DNA of 64,000 nt from Bathymodiolus brooksi (GCA_963680875.1 OY804579.1:79845095-79909094), one strand, 5' to 3'. Shown: positions 10,216 through 20,356, counted from the stretch's first letter. Made by a program: numbers and translations. Notes: generated by a model not told the origin, from the letters alone.

Positions 10216-11540
10216 ACAGTAAATTCCTCGTGTTTAAAAAAAAACAACAACTAAAAATAACTTAATTTTGATTTTATCTCCCAACTTTTGATTGCTTCCA
10301 TTCTGAAGCATTAAAGCTCTTTACATGCAACAGAGAAGCTAATAACCACTGATTCATAACCAACCTTTTATGAGGATTACTTAATAAAAGCAACCTTACT
10401 TTTGTCTGTTAGAGATAGGAGAATTTAAGTGCATTAAGTCTGTTTATTTACATTCCTTAAGACTACATGATGAAGCTACTGGAACACATAAATCTCCTAG
10501 TTATACAATCAAGGTGTAAATATTAATGGAATCTTATAATTAAATACAGATGTTATGTATACTGTATATAACCCACTGGTGTTCAATATCTGTGCAATTT
10601 TCACTTCCATGGTGTTATACTTTCATCAAAAAAATTTTGGAAACTCAGAATATTTTGATTTAATTTTTGTAAATTTTATTAATTATTAAAATTTAACCAA
10701 TTATTTTCTTTTACCTCTCTCCATTTTTGTTTTTGTTTTGTTTTATTTCATTCTTTTTTTCTTGATTTATTTTTGTTTTTGTTTTTTGTTTTTATTCTCA
10801 CCAAAGTATGGATTTGGATTACCAGTCGATAATTGACATCTTTTTCTATAATTTTTAAGATTGCTTTCATTTAATTAAAATATAAAGAGCTCCACCTACA
10901 GAGGCATGATACTGTACTACTGCAGCATATAAACAGTAGTGTAAGTGAGCATGTGTACCCAATCAAAAGATTAGGTTAATGAAATCTTAGTAATACTACA
11001 TATTTAAATAAAAGAATACATAGCAAAATTATAATTGTTTCCAATCTTTTAGACCTCTCTGGATTCCAAATCTGCCCTGTTTCAGGCTTTAAGGAGAAAC
11101 ATTTTCCTAAACATTACCACTCATAACAATATGTATATAAATCTTATGCTATATCTTACTTCTAACTAATTCAGAACAGTTTGGCTCCTTTCTGATACTT
11201 TTTTTTAGCATTCAGAAATATATTGTCTAATTCCTTTTTAATTTTATTTGTTGTGTTCTAATAATATCCCTATAAATCTATTACAATCTTACTGTTAATG
11301 ACCCTATTATTATCTTTTTAGAAATGCTGTAATTTCACTGATATTTCCTGCCACTTTATTCTATTTTTATTTCAACACTTAGCTTGTTGTTTCTTTTCAA
11401 TATACATGCTAAAACTCATTACTTTGAAATCAGATAAGTTGTTTTCTTAAATAACTCAAAGTAAGAATATTTTGTCTGTTTATATATTAATTGTCAGCTA
11501 AATTTGCTCTGATATCTCTAATACTGAGCACATTCTAAAT
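10216..11540. other. Intron sequence, low complexity in part
   Basis: AT-rich intronic DNA. Positions 10720-10800 hold a T-rich tract built from TTTTTG/TTTTG words. No exon with usable splice sites and frame was found on either strand. Confidence 0.4.
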
Positions 11541-11544
11541 AAAA

Positions 11545-11803
11545 GTAAGGGTTAGGGTTATGGTGTTTAGTGCCACTTTCAACAATATTTCGGTTATATC
11601 GTGGCAGACAGTTTTATTGGCGGAGGAAATCGGAGTACAAGGAGAAAACCACCGCAAGTCACTGACAAATTTTATCACATAATGTTGTATCGAGTGCATC
11701 TCACCATTAGCGGGATTTGAACTCACAACTTTAGTGGTGATAAGCACTAATTGCACAGGTAGTTGTAAATCCAACTACCATACGATCACGACCACTATGG
11801 TCC
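11545..11803 (-). mobile_element. SINE copy 2, with TTAGGG-like tail
   Basis: Reverse-oriented near-full SINE. On the plus strand it starts with GGGTTAGGGTTATGGTG (the tail), then the conserved 3' part CCACTTTCAACAATATTTC, the body, a B box read in reverse (GGGATTTGAACTCACAAC) and the head ending TACCATACGATCACGACC. The 3' tail is two telomere-like units rather than poly-A. The minus-strand frame at 11535-11774 is the SINE and not a gene. Confidence 0.85.
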
Positions 11804-11859
11804 CTTAATAAAAATAGGAAGATCCTTTGACCTTGACAGAATGACATTCGACTGTATAT

Positions 11860-12065
11860 AACACGTCACCTGCATAGTTATACAATGTTCGTCTCTTACA
11901 AGGCCACCTGCAATGAAAAGATATACTTTTAACAGAGATGGCCTCTTGAAGGGGATAAGTTAGTAGTATCTTATTTTTTGAGTGCATCTGAAAACTGGCC
12001 TGATAGGAGAGGTGGCCTTTGTTGGAAGTCTCCTTATAATAGGGGGAGACTACTGTATCACAAAA
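11860..12065. repeat. Dispersed GGCCAC/GTGGCC repeat, second copy
   Basis: ACAAGGCCACCTGCAATGAA, GAGATGGCCTCTTGAAGG and GAGAGGTGGCCTTTGTTGG lie within about 150 bp and match the words at 9595-9722. It is probably a dispersed element degraded in both places. The minus-strand 111-codon frame at 11805-12140 crosses it and is not credited as a gene. Confidence 0.45.
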
Positions 12066-12360
12066 GACAATACTGGTTGTAATTAACACTTCTCCATACC
12101 AGATCACATCCATTTGGAACAGCTTGAATTGAAATAGCATTTGTTCACAGTAGTAACACTAGAGAATCATATCCCTATGAGCCTGTAAACATCCATTTAA
12201 GTAATATTTATGTCTACAGCACCCCTTCCCCATCTGAGAGAGACATATTTTTCATCCTGTCCTTCAGTTACAACAATTTAAATGTGCAAACTCTCCTCCT
12301 ACATTTTATAAAAGATTCTTTAAAACTTTACATGGTTGCTTATTACCATATGGAGCATTA

Positions 12361-12550
12361 CATATTGTTACAGCAGGTTGATAGGACCATTACATATTGT
12401 TACAGCAGGTTGATAGGACCATTACATATTGTTACAGCAGGTTGATAGGACCATTACATATTGTTACAGCAGGTTGATAGGACCATTACATATTGTTACA
12501 GCAGGTTGATAGGACCATTACATATTGTTACAGCAGGTTGATAGGACCAT
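12361..12550 (+). repeat. 32-bp minisatellite, 6 copies
   Basis: CATATTGTTACAGCAGGTTG plus ATAGGACCATTA repeats with an exact 32-bp period from 12361 (starts at 12361, 12393, 12425, 12457, 12489 and 12521). The copies are identical. It lies in an intron of the minus-strand gene, 345 bp from exon 13094-12896. Confidence 0.95.
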
Positions 12551-12586
12551 TTTTGTTATTGATTTATTCTTTCTTACTCAAAAGGA

Positions 12587-12601
12587 GGGGGGGGGGGGGG
12601 G
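12587..12601 (+). repeat. Poly-G tract (15 G)
   Basis: An uninterrupted run of 15 G in otherwise AT-rich DNA, followed by two copies of GAGAGATAWATGTTTTTCCATC (near 12601 and 12651). It is a slippage-prone tract, and length errors in assembly are likely. Confidence 0.9.
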
Positions 12602-12895
12602 AGAGATAAATGTTTTTCCATCTAAAAATATAATATTTCATCAAAAATGGGAGAGATATATGTTTTTCCATCAAAAACATTTAATTTTGAATTGTTTCAA
12701 GAAATCCATGCCTCGACTGGTCTTTTAATGTGAGTAAACCTACTGGTACATAAACATTATGTACAACAAGATACCAGATCAAATTATTTTTGGTTTGACA
12801 TTCTACACACCTTGGAATTTAACCATAAAAAAAATAATCATGAAGATGCAACATCTGCATAACATGTATCAGAAGTGTGAAGCATTGATATTTAC

Positions 12896-13094
12896 CCAGA
12901 GAATTCATCATTAGAATCTGTGTTTTGGCAGTATTTAAAACACAAATAAGATCTTCACACAGTTGTGTCAGTTGCCTAGGCGACAAATGATCTTCCCAAT
13001 TGCTTTCAAAAAGATAAACCAATATGAACATAATTGCTGACTGCACATCTTCTTCAGGACAACATAAACCTGCACACAATTTGTTGATCAAAAG
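12896..13094 (-). CDS. Helical-repeat gene, internal exon (199 nt)
   Basis: Minus-strand exon. The upstream sequence TTTCTTTGTAGAG offers two AG acceptors. The one ending at 13095 gives phase 0 and matches the preceding exon. The donor is CTCTGG|GTAAAT after 12896, leaving one base. The 66 codons begin LLINKLCAGLCCPEEDVQSA, continue MFILVYLFESNWEDHLSPR and QLTQLCEDLICVLNTAK, and end ILMMNSL. The pattern is long Leu/Ile/Cys-rich amphipathic helices with short charged loops, as in ARM/HEAT repeats. CCPEEDVQSA followed by a long hydrophobic helix recalls meiosis inhibitor 1 (MEI1)-like proteins, but that is only an impression to be tested. Confidence 0.75.
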
Positions 13095-13254
13095 CTCTAC
13101 AAAGAAATTACATAATAAGTTGTAGAGATATTTGTTTTACACATTTTTTTCATTTCTTAATTACTTGTCTGTCTCTCATGTTCACTATAAATATTTGTTA
13201 TCCCCCATTAGTAGAAATATAGAATAATTATAAAATAGTAGATATATTATTTAG

Positions 13255-14460
13255 AGTGCACACAACATGATTCTGAAATAACCTTCATCAGGTACACTCA
13301 TAATCAAAAGATTGGAAAGTCAAATAATTTTAAGTCTTTTGGAGCAAGTAAACCAAAGAGCTTAAATAGGATTGTAAAAATTATATAGGGTTAACTATGT
13401 CTGAGGAAGATAGGGTTAACTATGTCTGAGGAAGATAGGGTTAACTATGTCTGAGGAAGATAGGGTTAACTATGTCTGAGGAAGATAGGGTTAACTATGT
13501 CTGAGGAAGATAGGGTTAACTATGTCTGAGGAAGATAGGGTTAACTATGTCTGAGGAAGATAGGGTTAACTATGTCTGAGGAAGATAGGGTTAACTATGT
13601 CTGAGGAAGATAGGGTTAACTATGTCTGAGGAAGATAGGGTTAACTATGTCTGAGGAAGATAGGGTTAACTATGTCTGAGGAAGATAGGGTTAACTATGT
13701 CTGAGGAAGATAGGGTTAACTATGTCTGAGGAAGATAGGGTTAACTATGTCTGAGGAAGATAGGGTTAACTATGTCTGAGGAAGATAGGGTTAACTATGT
13801 CTGAGGAAGATAGGGTTAACTATGTCTGAGGAAGATAGGGTTAACTATGTCTGAGGAAGATAGGGTTAACTATGTCTGAGGAAGATAGGGTTAACTATGT
13901 CTGAGGAAGATAGGGTTAACTATGTCTGAGGAAGATAGGGTTAACTATGTCTGAGGAAGATAGGGTTAACTATGTCTGAGGAAGATAGGGTTAACTATGT
14001 CTGAGGAAGATAGGGTTAACTATGTCTGAGGAAGATAGGGTTAACTATGTCTGAGGAAGATAGGGTTAACTATGTCTGAGGAAGATAGGGTTAACTATGT
14101 CTGAGGAAGATAGGGTTAACTATGTCTGAGGAAGATAGGGTTAACTATGTCTGAGGAAGATAGGGTTAACTATGTCTGAGGAAGATAGGGTTAACTATGT
14201 CTGAGGAAGATAGGGTTAACTATGTCTGAGGAAGATAGGGTTAACTATGTCTGAGGAAGATAGGGTTAACTATGTCTGAGGAAGATAGGGTTAACTTTGA
14301 TAAGTTACATTCTTTAAGAACTGTAAATATCAAACATAAATATATTTAATAAACCATGTAAGTGCCGAAGTGCTAACTACTGGATGGATGATACTTCTTG
14401 GTGACTAATAGTACACTAGCAGAGGTATCAACCCAGTGATAGTAATAAAAATGTAATACA
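13255..14460 (+). repeat. Dispersed repeat, copy 1 (expanded by an internal minisatellite)
   Basis: The left part (13255-13385) and right part (14297-14460) match 19836-20036 and 21490-21600. Shared words are AATAACCTTCATCAGGT, AAAAGATTGGAAAG, AAATAATTTTAAGTCTTT, GAACTGTAAAT, TAATAAACCATGT/CAATGT, GTGGATGATAC and ACCCAGTGATA. The 25-bp minisatellite sits between the two parts. It is non-coding in every frame. The element family is unknown to me. Confidence 0.7.
13386..14296 (+). repeat. 25-bp minisatellite, 36 identical copies plus a partial
   Basis: The unit is TAGGGTTAACTATGTCTGAG plus GAAGA, at an exact 25-bp period from 13386 to 14285, followed by TAGGGTTAACT. I found no substitution between copies. 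The unit contains TAGGGTTA (telomere-like) and the palindrome GTTAAC. It lies in the intron between exons 19321 and 13094. Perfect identity over 900 bp implies very recent expansion or conversion, or possibly an assembly consensus effect. Confidence 0.97.
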
Positions 14461-14864
14461 GTCCATTCATGTACATACGATAAGGGCCAAAATGAACAAT
14501 TGCCCTTAAACTCCACTTTCACTGATTCAGAAATTTGAAGCTTAATGTAAGAATATGTCCATAGAACACATATGCCCCATTCCTTGTTCCAGCTTAAAAA
14601 TAGGGATTGTGCCAATTGTCCTTGGGAATAATTAACTATTGTTCTGAAATTTATCCATGTGCACTGCTCCCAATAAGAATTAGAATTTTAATTCCATTAC
14701 TATCCCAAAATGTGCAAACTATGCAGTAGATTTGACAATAATGACTCTCAAGGCATTGATCACATGAAGGCAGAGAATGTCCTGCAATTTTTAATGATTT
14801 CAAATAGAAATTTGTAGTAGATTTGGTAACTGATTAAATGCAACAGAGGGTTGTAATAAAAACT
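14461..14864. other. Intron sequence without recognised features
   Basis: AT-rich intron. The minus-strand frame at 14373-14615 overlaps the dispersed repeat on its left and shows no splice sites or coding character. Confidence 0.4.
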
Positions 14865-14934
14865 AGAGACTCAGCACTGAGCTGAGCCTGTGTCGCTCAC
14901 CTTTCATTCTGCTCTGAGGAAACTTAATACACAA

Positions 14935-15700
14935 CCTTCCATAGGTGCTTCCCACCAAATTTCGGTTCATTTTGGCATAGCAGTTTCAGAGAAGAAGATT
15001 TTTTAGATATTGACCAATCTAAAACAAGAATTGCCTGTGGCAGCCATGTTTGTTAATGGATCAAAACGAAATGAGCAATCTCTATAGAGGACCTTCCATA
15101 GATGATTCTTATCAACTTTCATATCATTTGGCCAAGTGGCTTCAGAGGAAAAGCTGTTTCAGAAATCGACCAATAAGAAACAAGAATTGCCTATGATGGC
15201 CATGTTTGTTAACGTATCAAAACGGAATGAGCAATTCCCATAGAGGACCTTCCATAGATGCTTCCTACCATGTTTCAGAGTAGAAGATTTTTAGAAATTG
15301 ACCAATCAGAAACAATAATTGCCTGTGGCGGCCATGTTTGTTAATGATCGGGACAAAATGAGCAATCCTTATAGAGAACCTTCCATAGATGCTTCCTACC
15401 AAGTTTCTGTTCATTTGGCAAAGCGGTTTCAGAGGAGAAGATTTTTTTTAGAAATCATCCAATCAGAAACAAGAATTGTCTATGGTGGCCATATTTGTTA
15501 ACAGATCGGGACGAAATGAGCAATCACAACAGAGGACTTTCCATAGATGCTTCCTACCAAGTTTCGGTTCATTTGGCCAAACGGTTTCAGAGGAGAAGAA
15601 TCTAATTTTTTCAATAGTTTTCTATTTTTTACTGATTTTTTTTCACTAATTTTCAAGTTTGAGAAGCGGCAACGGCCATGTTTGATGGCAGTCGGGGTCA
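14935..15700 (+). repeat. ~157-bp internal repeats of the second pearl-like element
   Basis: CCTTCCATAGATGCTTCCTA or variants occur at 14935, 15092, 15248, 15379 and 15537, so units are 131-158 bp. Each has TTTCAGAGGAGAAGATTTTT, an AATTGACCAATCAGAAACAA-type block and GGCCATGTTTGTTAA. They are clearly diverged from each other, unlike the 332-bp array at 1411. The units share the TTTCAGAGAAGAAG motif with that array, so the two elements are distant relatives. Confidence 0.8.
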
Positions 15701-16255
15701 TCATTCATGGTCTGAAAGAGAATTATATATGCATTGTTCCTTTATAGTTTGGTAGCAACATTGGCTCTTTACAATATTTAAAGAATTTAAAAAAAAATTA
15801 AAAATGTATTTTTTGTAACGATAGCAGCCATTTTTCATAAGCAACCAGGGTTAGCAACCATAGGTCTGAAAGTGGATCATATATGCATCATTTCCATAAA
15901 GTTTGGTGGCAACTGGCTTTTTACCGGATTTTAAAATATGTTTTTTGACAATAATTTTCTATTTTTTGTAACAGTGACGGCCACGTTGGATGACAGCCGG
16001 AGGTCTTCAATCACAATTTTGAAAGAAGACCACATATGCATTCCTTCCATATGGTTTGATTGCATTTGACTCTTTACAGGATATTAAAATAATTTTCTAA
16101 TGAATTTTTTCACTAATTTTCTATTTATAGTAACGATGGTGGCCATGTTTTATGAAAGAATATTACATATGTATCAAATTTAATTGCAATATACTCTAAA
16201 GGATTTTTCTGGATTTTTTTTGCTGATTTTACCCCTATGTTCTATTTATAGAAAT
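15700..16255 (+). repeat. ~165-bp internal repeats, about 3 diverged copies
   Basis: Related blocks start near 15680, 15850 and 15990. Each has GGTCTGAAAG or similar, CATATATGCATYNTTCC, TAGTTTGGT and TTTTCTATTTTTTGTAACGA, followed by GGCGGCCA-like words. Divergence is high. Confidence 0.55.
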
Positions 16256-16439
16256 GGTGGCCATGATGGTTGGTCGGCAGGGTCATCGGACATAACTTTT
16301 AAAGGGAACCCCCTAAGGATGATTCAGGCCAAGTTTGGTTTAAATTGGCCCAGTGGTTTCAGAGGAGAAGATTTTTTAAAAAGTTTACAGACGACGACGG
16401 ATGCCAAGTGATGGCAATAGCTCATACAGGTGAGCTAAA

Positions 16440-17130
16440 AATTGCAGTGTAGATAGATCTTGACAGGCTGAACATGTTTGCAGTTTAAACTTAACATCTA
16501 TCTCTTATAGTTTTTGAAATAAAGGACGAAAAGTATTAAAATTTTGAAAATTTGATGAAAAAAGGGCAATAACTCCAAAATAGGTCATGGAATTTACTTC
16601 AAAATTGCCGGGTAGGTAGATCTTGACATGCTGCAAATTTTTGCAATTTAAACTTAACATCTATCTCTTATAGTTTTTGAAATATAAGACGAAAAGTATT
16701 AAACATTTTAAATTGTGATGAAAAAAGGACAATAACCCAAAGATGGGTAATCAGATTTACTTCGAAATTGCAGGGTAGGTAGATCTTGACATGTTGAACA
16801 TGTTTGCAGTTTCAACTTAACCTTTATCTCTTATAGTTTTTGAAATAAAGGACGAAAAGTATTAACATTTTGAAAATTTGATGAAAAAAGGGAAATAACT
16901 CCAAAATGGGCAATGGGATTTACTTCAAAATTGCAGGGTTGGTAGATCTTGACATGCTGCACATTTTTGCAATTTAAACTTAACCTTTATCTCTTATAGT
17001 TTTTGAAATATAAGACGAAAAGTATTAAAATTTTACAAATTTGATGAAAAAAGGGCAATAACTCCAAGATGGGTAATCAGATTTACTTCAAAATTGCAGG
17101 GTAGGTAGATCTTGCTGTGTTGATCATTTT
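16440..17130 (+). repeat. 163-bp tandem repeat, 4+ copies
   Basis: GTAGGTAGATCTTGACATG or variants recur near 16449, 16612, 16775, 16938 and 17102, a period of about 163 bp. Each copy has ATCTCTTATAGTTTTTGAAA, GACGAAAAGTATTAA and GATGAAAAAAGGGCAATAAC. The GGGCAATAACTCC phrase is common in molluscan dispersed repeats (memory). The array separates the two right-end modules of the compound element. Confidence 0.85.
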
Positions 17131-17763
17131 TACCCCATGTCAGATTTCTGTTTTTATTAACGGTTTTTGAGTTATTACCCAAAAACTGCAATTTTACCCC
17201 TATCTTCTATTTATAGACATGGCGGCCATGATGGTTGGTCGGCAGGGTCATCGGACATAAATTTTAAAGGGAACCCCCTAAGGATGATTCAGGCCAAGTT
17301 TGGTTTAAATTGGCCCCGTGGTTTCAGAGGAGAAGATTTTTAAAAAAGTTTACAGACGGACGATGGACGCCAAGTAATGGCAATAGCTCACATGACCCTT
17401 TGAATCAGGCGAGCTAAAAAAAATGGTTTTGGAAATACAGCTGGTATATATTATTTACAACTTGACAGGTGTCAATATGAAAAATAGGAAACCTGTGACC
17501 TCTGAGAGGTTCATATATCACTGATTTCTTCTTAGACAAGTTCAAATTTATTTCATAAATTTTACAACCTGTTTTTTTTCTTCAATTCTAAAATATGCCA
17601 TATAAGAACCTTTTAACATTATAACAGATCATTTTATCTTTGCATCAATATCAATTATAATTATATGTATATATTACTTCATGTTTCAAGAAACATGCAC
17701 TGTTTAAACTTTCTTTTCATATTATATGATATTTTATTTTTTATGTATCTTATACCAGGATTA

Positions 17764-18020
17764 TATGATGATCATGATATGGTAGTTGGATTTACAACTA
17801 CATATGCAATTAGTGCCCATCACCACTAAAGTTGTGAGTTCGAATCCCGCTCGTGACGAGTTACACTCGATACAACATTATGCGATAAAGTTTGTCAGTG
17901 ACTTGCGGCAGGTCAATGGTTTTCTCAGGATACTCCGGTTTCCTCTGCCAATAAAACTGGTCGACACGAAATAACTGAAATATTGTTGAAAGTGGCATTA
18001 AACACCATAACCCTAACCCC
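17764..18020 (+). mobile_element. SINE copy 3, with CCCTAACCC tail
   Basis: Head TGGTAGTTGGATTTACAAC, a good tRNA-type B box GAGTTCGAATCCC (17836-17848), body with CCTCTGCCAATAAAACTGG, 3' part GAAATATTGTTGAAAGTGGC, then ATTAAACACCATAACCCTA ending ACCCC. Best preserved head of the copies here. The plus-strand frame at 17786-17974 is the SINE. No clear target duplication seen. Confidence 0.85.
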
Positions 18021-18247
18021 TACATTATGTGCTTGCTTGAAACTAATCATTTAATGTCCTCAGTTTAGGGTAATCAATTGTCCCTCGTGGGCCCTTTATT
18101 GGAACATTAAAATTACATGTACAGAAATTTGTATTCTATGCAAATTAAGCCATATAGTATGATATACACAAAATACTAAAACTACCCTTTTTAATAGTAC
18201 CTTCATTCTTCTTCTAAAATTCATAGATCCCAAAGTTCCCGAAACTG

Positions 18248-18302
18248 TCACGATATAGCTGAAATATTGTAGAAAGTGGCGTTAAATACCATACCCCCCC
18301 AC
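18248..18302 (+). mobile_element. SINE 3' fragment
   Basis: CACGATATAGCTGAAATATT, then GTAGAAAGTGGCGTTAAATA and a C-rich tail, is the 3' end of the same SINE family, only about 230 bp downstream of copy 3. The head is missing. Confidence 0.7.
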
Positions 18303-18784
18303 CCCCCAAATAAAAATAATGTCTCATGAAAAAAGAAAATCAATTGTATACAAATGGATTGTGCACACAGTCTTCCCAAAAAGAACCTCATACACCTCAA
18401 CACATATACATTTTCCTCCTCATAAGAAATGATTAGTAACTACGAGTGTGTCAATATGTATCCATTTGATGTTGTATATCTCCCTGGTATAATTTGACTG
18501 ATGATAGAAACAGAACTGATGCTGTCTAGATTTATCAAGGTTTTCTTATTGCCTATGTCAGCTTAAATTACCTACGAGTAGATCTACTTCTTCAATTCCG
18601 ACAGATAACAGGAAAATTAATAATCTTTCTCAAGCTAATCTTGATGATATTCTCACTCTTCTTAAGCACCAAATGTTCAAACAATAAACTTTTTAAATTA
18701 ATAAACCATAGACCATCAAAGGTATTGAAGTACCGTACCATAATGTAAAATCATTGGAATTTTTTTCTTTTACAAATATTAGTA
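18303..18784. other. Intron sequence without recognised features
   Basis: AT-rich intron DNA. No exon, RNA gene or repeat that I can support. Confidence 0.4.
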
Positions 18785-19140
18785 TTAAGAGTGAGTGAGT
18801 GATTGTTGTTTAATGCCAACTCAGCAATTTTTAAGCAATGTCTGAGACATGGCGAGAACAAGTTAATTTTCAATGAGATGATGATGAGGTCCGATTTGTA
18901 TTAGACCAACGTGCTAAGTTGGGTTTTTATAGTGCTAGCTCACTGAAGCAACAATCCGTGGATAGACATGTTGCCCCACTCAGACACATATTTTATTCCG
19001 ATTCCGAGCCAACCAGTCTTTGCTCTTTCTCCTTATTGCTGCGTGCTTAGCAGAGAAGCAACAAATACCAATTTTATAGTCATTGGTTTGACCCGATGCG
19101 GTTATATTAGTATTGAAGTCCTAGATATCGTTGATTTAAA
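18785..19140 (+). mobile_element. GTGAGTGAGT-type SINE-like dispersed repeat, copy 1
   Basis: It begins GAGTGAGTGAGTGATTGTTG, continues TTTAATGCCAACTCAGCAA and TGTCTGAGACATGGCGAGAAC, and ends near CATTGGTTTGACCCGATGCG. Its 3' half matches 23229-23426 (GGGTTTTTATAGTGCTAGC; AGAAGCAACAAATACC; GGTTTGACC). Elements starting GTGAGTGAGT and ending in a reversed tRNA B-box-like block are widespread in molluscs (memory). This copy diverges where copy 2 runs into the satellite. The plus-strand frame at 18968-19153 is part of it. Confidence 0.6.
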
Positions 19141-19320
19141 TAATAGAAAGTAGATTCACAATTTTTCATGTTTTATTTACCATAATATTTAGATGATATA
19201 TTTGAGAATATACACAGTGAATCCTGTCTATATTGAACATTCTTGGGACCAAACAGACAGGTGTTCAGTTTATACAGGTCTCCTACACTGGGTATTTCAA
19301 ATTTAAAGTTTGGTTTATAC

Positions 19321-19490
19321 AGATTCCATATTATTCAAGGTTTGATTCTGACAAGTTTCACTGTACACATGATAGATAGCATCAGTGAGCCTCTGGATAA
19401 TTGACAATGATTGTTTACACCAGTAGCCAATTGTTGATGGATGAAGAACATCCATAATTTTCTGAAAAATCATGATACAGTGAAATATCT
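19321..19490 (-). CDS. Helical-repeat gene, internal exon (170 nt)
   Basis: Minus-strand exon. Acceptor GATTGGTTTCTCAAG before 19490 and donor GGAATCT|GTATAA after 19321. Entering with two bases, it completes a Glu codon with the single base left by exon 23137-23032, and it ends in phase 0, matching the next exon at 13094. The 57 residues begin [18 protein letters not shown], continue [19 protein letters not shown] and end NQTLNNMES. They are helical with a Trp-Cys-Lys turn. An alternative acceptor (TTTTTCAG before AAAATT) would break the phase. SINE copy 4 sits only about 50 bp upstream in the intron. Confidence 0.55.
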
Positions 19491-19542
19491 CTTGAGAAAC
19501 CAATCTTTTGTCAACAAATGTTAGCCTTTCAAGAAGGATTAG

Positions 19543-19786
19543 GATTATGGTGTTTAACATCACATTCAACAATATTTCAGTTATATTGTGGTAGTCAGTT
19601 TTACTGGTGGAGGAAACTGGAGTACCCGGAGAACATCACTGACCTGCCGCAAGTTACTGACAAACTTAATCATATACTGTTGTATCGACTACACTTTGCC
19701 ATGAGCGGGATTCGAACTCACAACTTTAGTGGTGATAGGCAATAATTGCATAAATCCAACTACCATACGATCATGACCACGACTTC
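19543..19786 (-). mobile_element. SINE copy 4, next to a splice acceptor
   Basis: Reverse-oriented copy. On the plus strand: GGATTAGGATTATGGTG tail (a decayed TTAGGG-like repeat), CATTCAACAATATTTCAG, body, GGGATTCGAACTCACAACTT (reversed B box) and TCCAACTACCATACGATC head. It lies 50 bp upstream of the acceptor of exon 19490-19321, on the same strand as the gene. Confidence 0.85.
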
Positions 19787-19835
19787 CCCCATTTCAAGAC
19801 ATGTAGTCTCTCAATAAAAACATAGATATCTAGTG

Positions 19836-20036
19836 TGCACAGTGAGTTTGTGTAATAACCTTCATCAGGTGCTCAAAAGACAAAAGATTGGAAAGCTAAA
19901 TAATTTAAAAGTCTTTGGGAGCAGGAAAACCAAATGACCTAAACAAGATAGCCAAAATTAGCTAAGGTTACCTATACCTGAGGGAAATTTACCTTAACTT
20001 TAACAAACTAGGAACTGTAAATTTAAAACACAAATA
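19836..20036 (+). repeat. Dispersed repeat, copy 2, left part
   Basis: Matches 13255-13385 and 14297-14345: AATAACCTTCATCAGGTG, AAAAGATTGGAAAGC, AAAGTCTTTGGGAGCAGG, GAACTGTAAAT. Where copy 1 has 36 minisatellite units, this copy has a single diverged equivalent (AAGGTTACCTATACCTGAGG). It is interrupted by the mariner element at TA 20035-20036. Confidence 0.7.
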
Positions 20037-20063
20037 CGAGGGCTGTCCGTAAAGTTCATGGAC
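20037..20063 (+). repeat. mariner left terminal inverted repeat
   Basis: 27 bp beginning CGAGGGCTGTCCGTAAAG, ending TGGAC. It matches the inverse of 21463-21489 except at position 22 (A versus G). Confidence 0.95.
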
Positions 20064-20356
20064 AGGTCCCAATTTTCCTAAAAAAACGTGTTTTTCAAAA
20101 TTGTTAGTGATACCTGTATTCCTTAATTAAATGCGATGTTAGATATAAAAAATCTGTATCAGATTTTAATTTCCTAACTTAATTAAATCGATTTTGTAAT
20201 GTCTGCCATAGGGCACCTGGAGCACAGTATAAATTACGTGTAACTTCTATGTAGTTACTTGTGGTTGCCCATGATTTTTTTTCATTTTATCGTGCAAATT
20301 TGAATGAAACTTGTACTGTGACGTTGATAGTGCTCTCAACGTCACATCTGTAAAAT

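Larger units (their letters stand above)
14865..17418 (+). mobile_element. Compound pearl/Helitron-like element with two right ends
   Basis: The left end GACTCAGCACTGAGCTGAGC, then CTGTGTCGCTCACCT, parallels the left end at 1135. Segments in order: ~157-bp repeats (14935-15700), ~165-bp repeats (15700-16250), a right-end module at 16255-16437 closing TGGCAATAGCTCATACAGG then TGAGCTAAAAA, a 163-bp array (16440-17105), and a second right-end module at 17218-17418 closing in a decayed hairpin and CGAGCTAAAAA. The two right modules are near-identical over about 180 bp (CATGATGGTTGGTCGGCAGG, AAAGGGAACCCCCTAAGG). This implies end duplication or nesting of two copies. No protein is encoded. Confidence 0.6.

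Noticed and set aside
11535..11774. 79-codon minus-strand ORF, and similar frames at 7754-7999, 17786-17974, 19518-19745 and 22709-23005
   Set aside because: All are the SINE body read in one frame; their mutual similarity reflects the repeat, not a gene family.
11805..12140. 111-codon minus-strand ORF
   Set aside because: Overlaps a dispersed GGCCAC repeat and part of a SINE flank, with no acceptor/donor pair matching the gene's phases.
13386..14296. Interstitial telomere
   Set aside because: Only one TAGGGTTA per 25-bp unit, not consecutive TTAGGG repeats.
14373..14615. 80-codon minus-strand ORF as an exon of the helical-repeat gene
   Set aside because: It overlaps the dispersed repeat, lacks splice sites in phase and would break the phase match between 19321 and 13094.
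17836..17848. tRNA gene
   Set aside because: The B box belongs to a SINE head; there is no foldable cloverleaf, and the copies share a non-tRNA body and tail.
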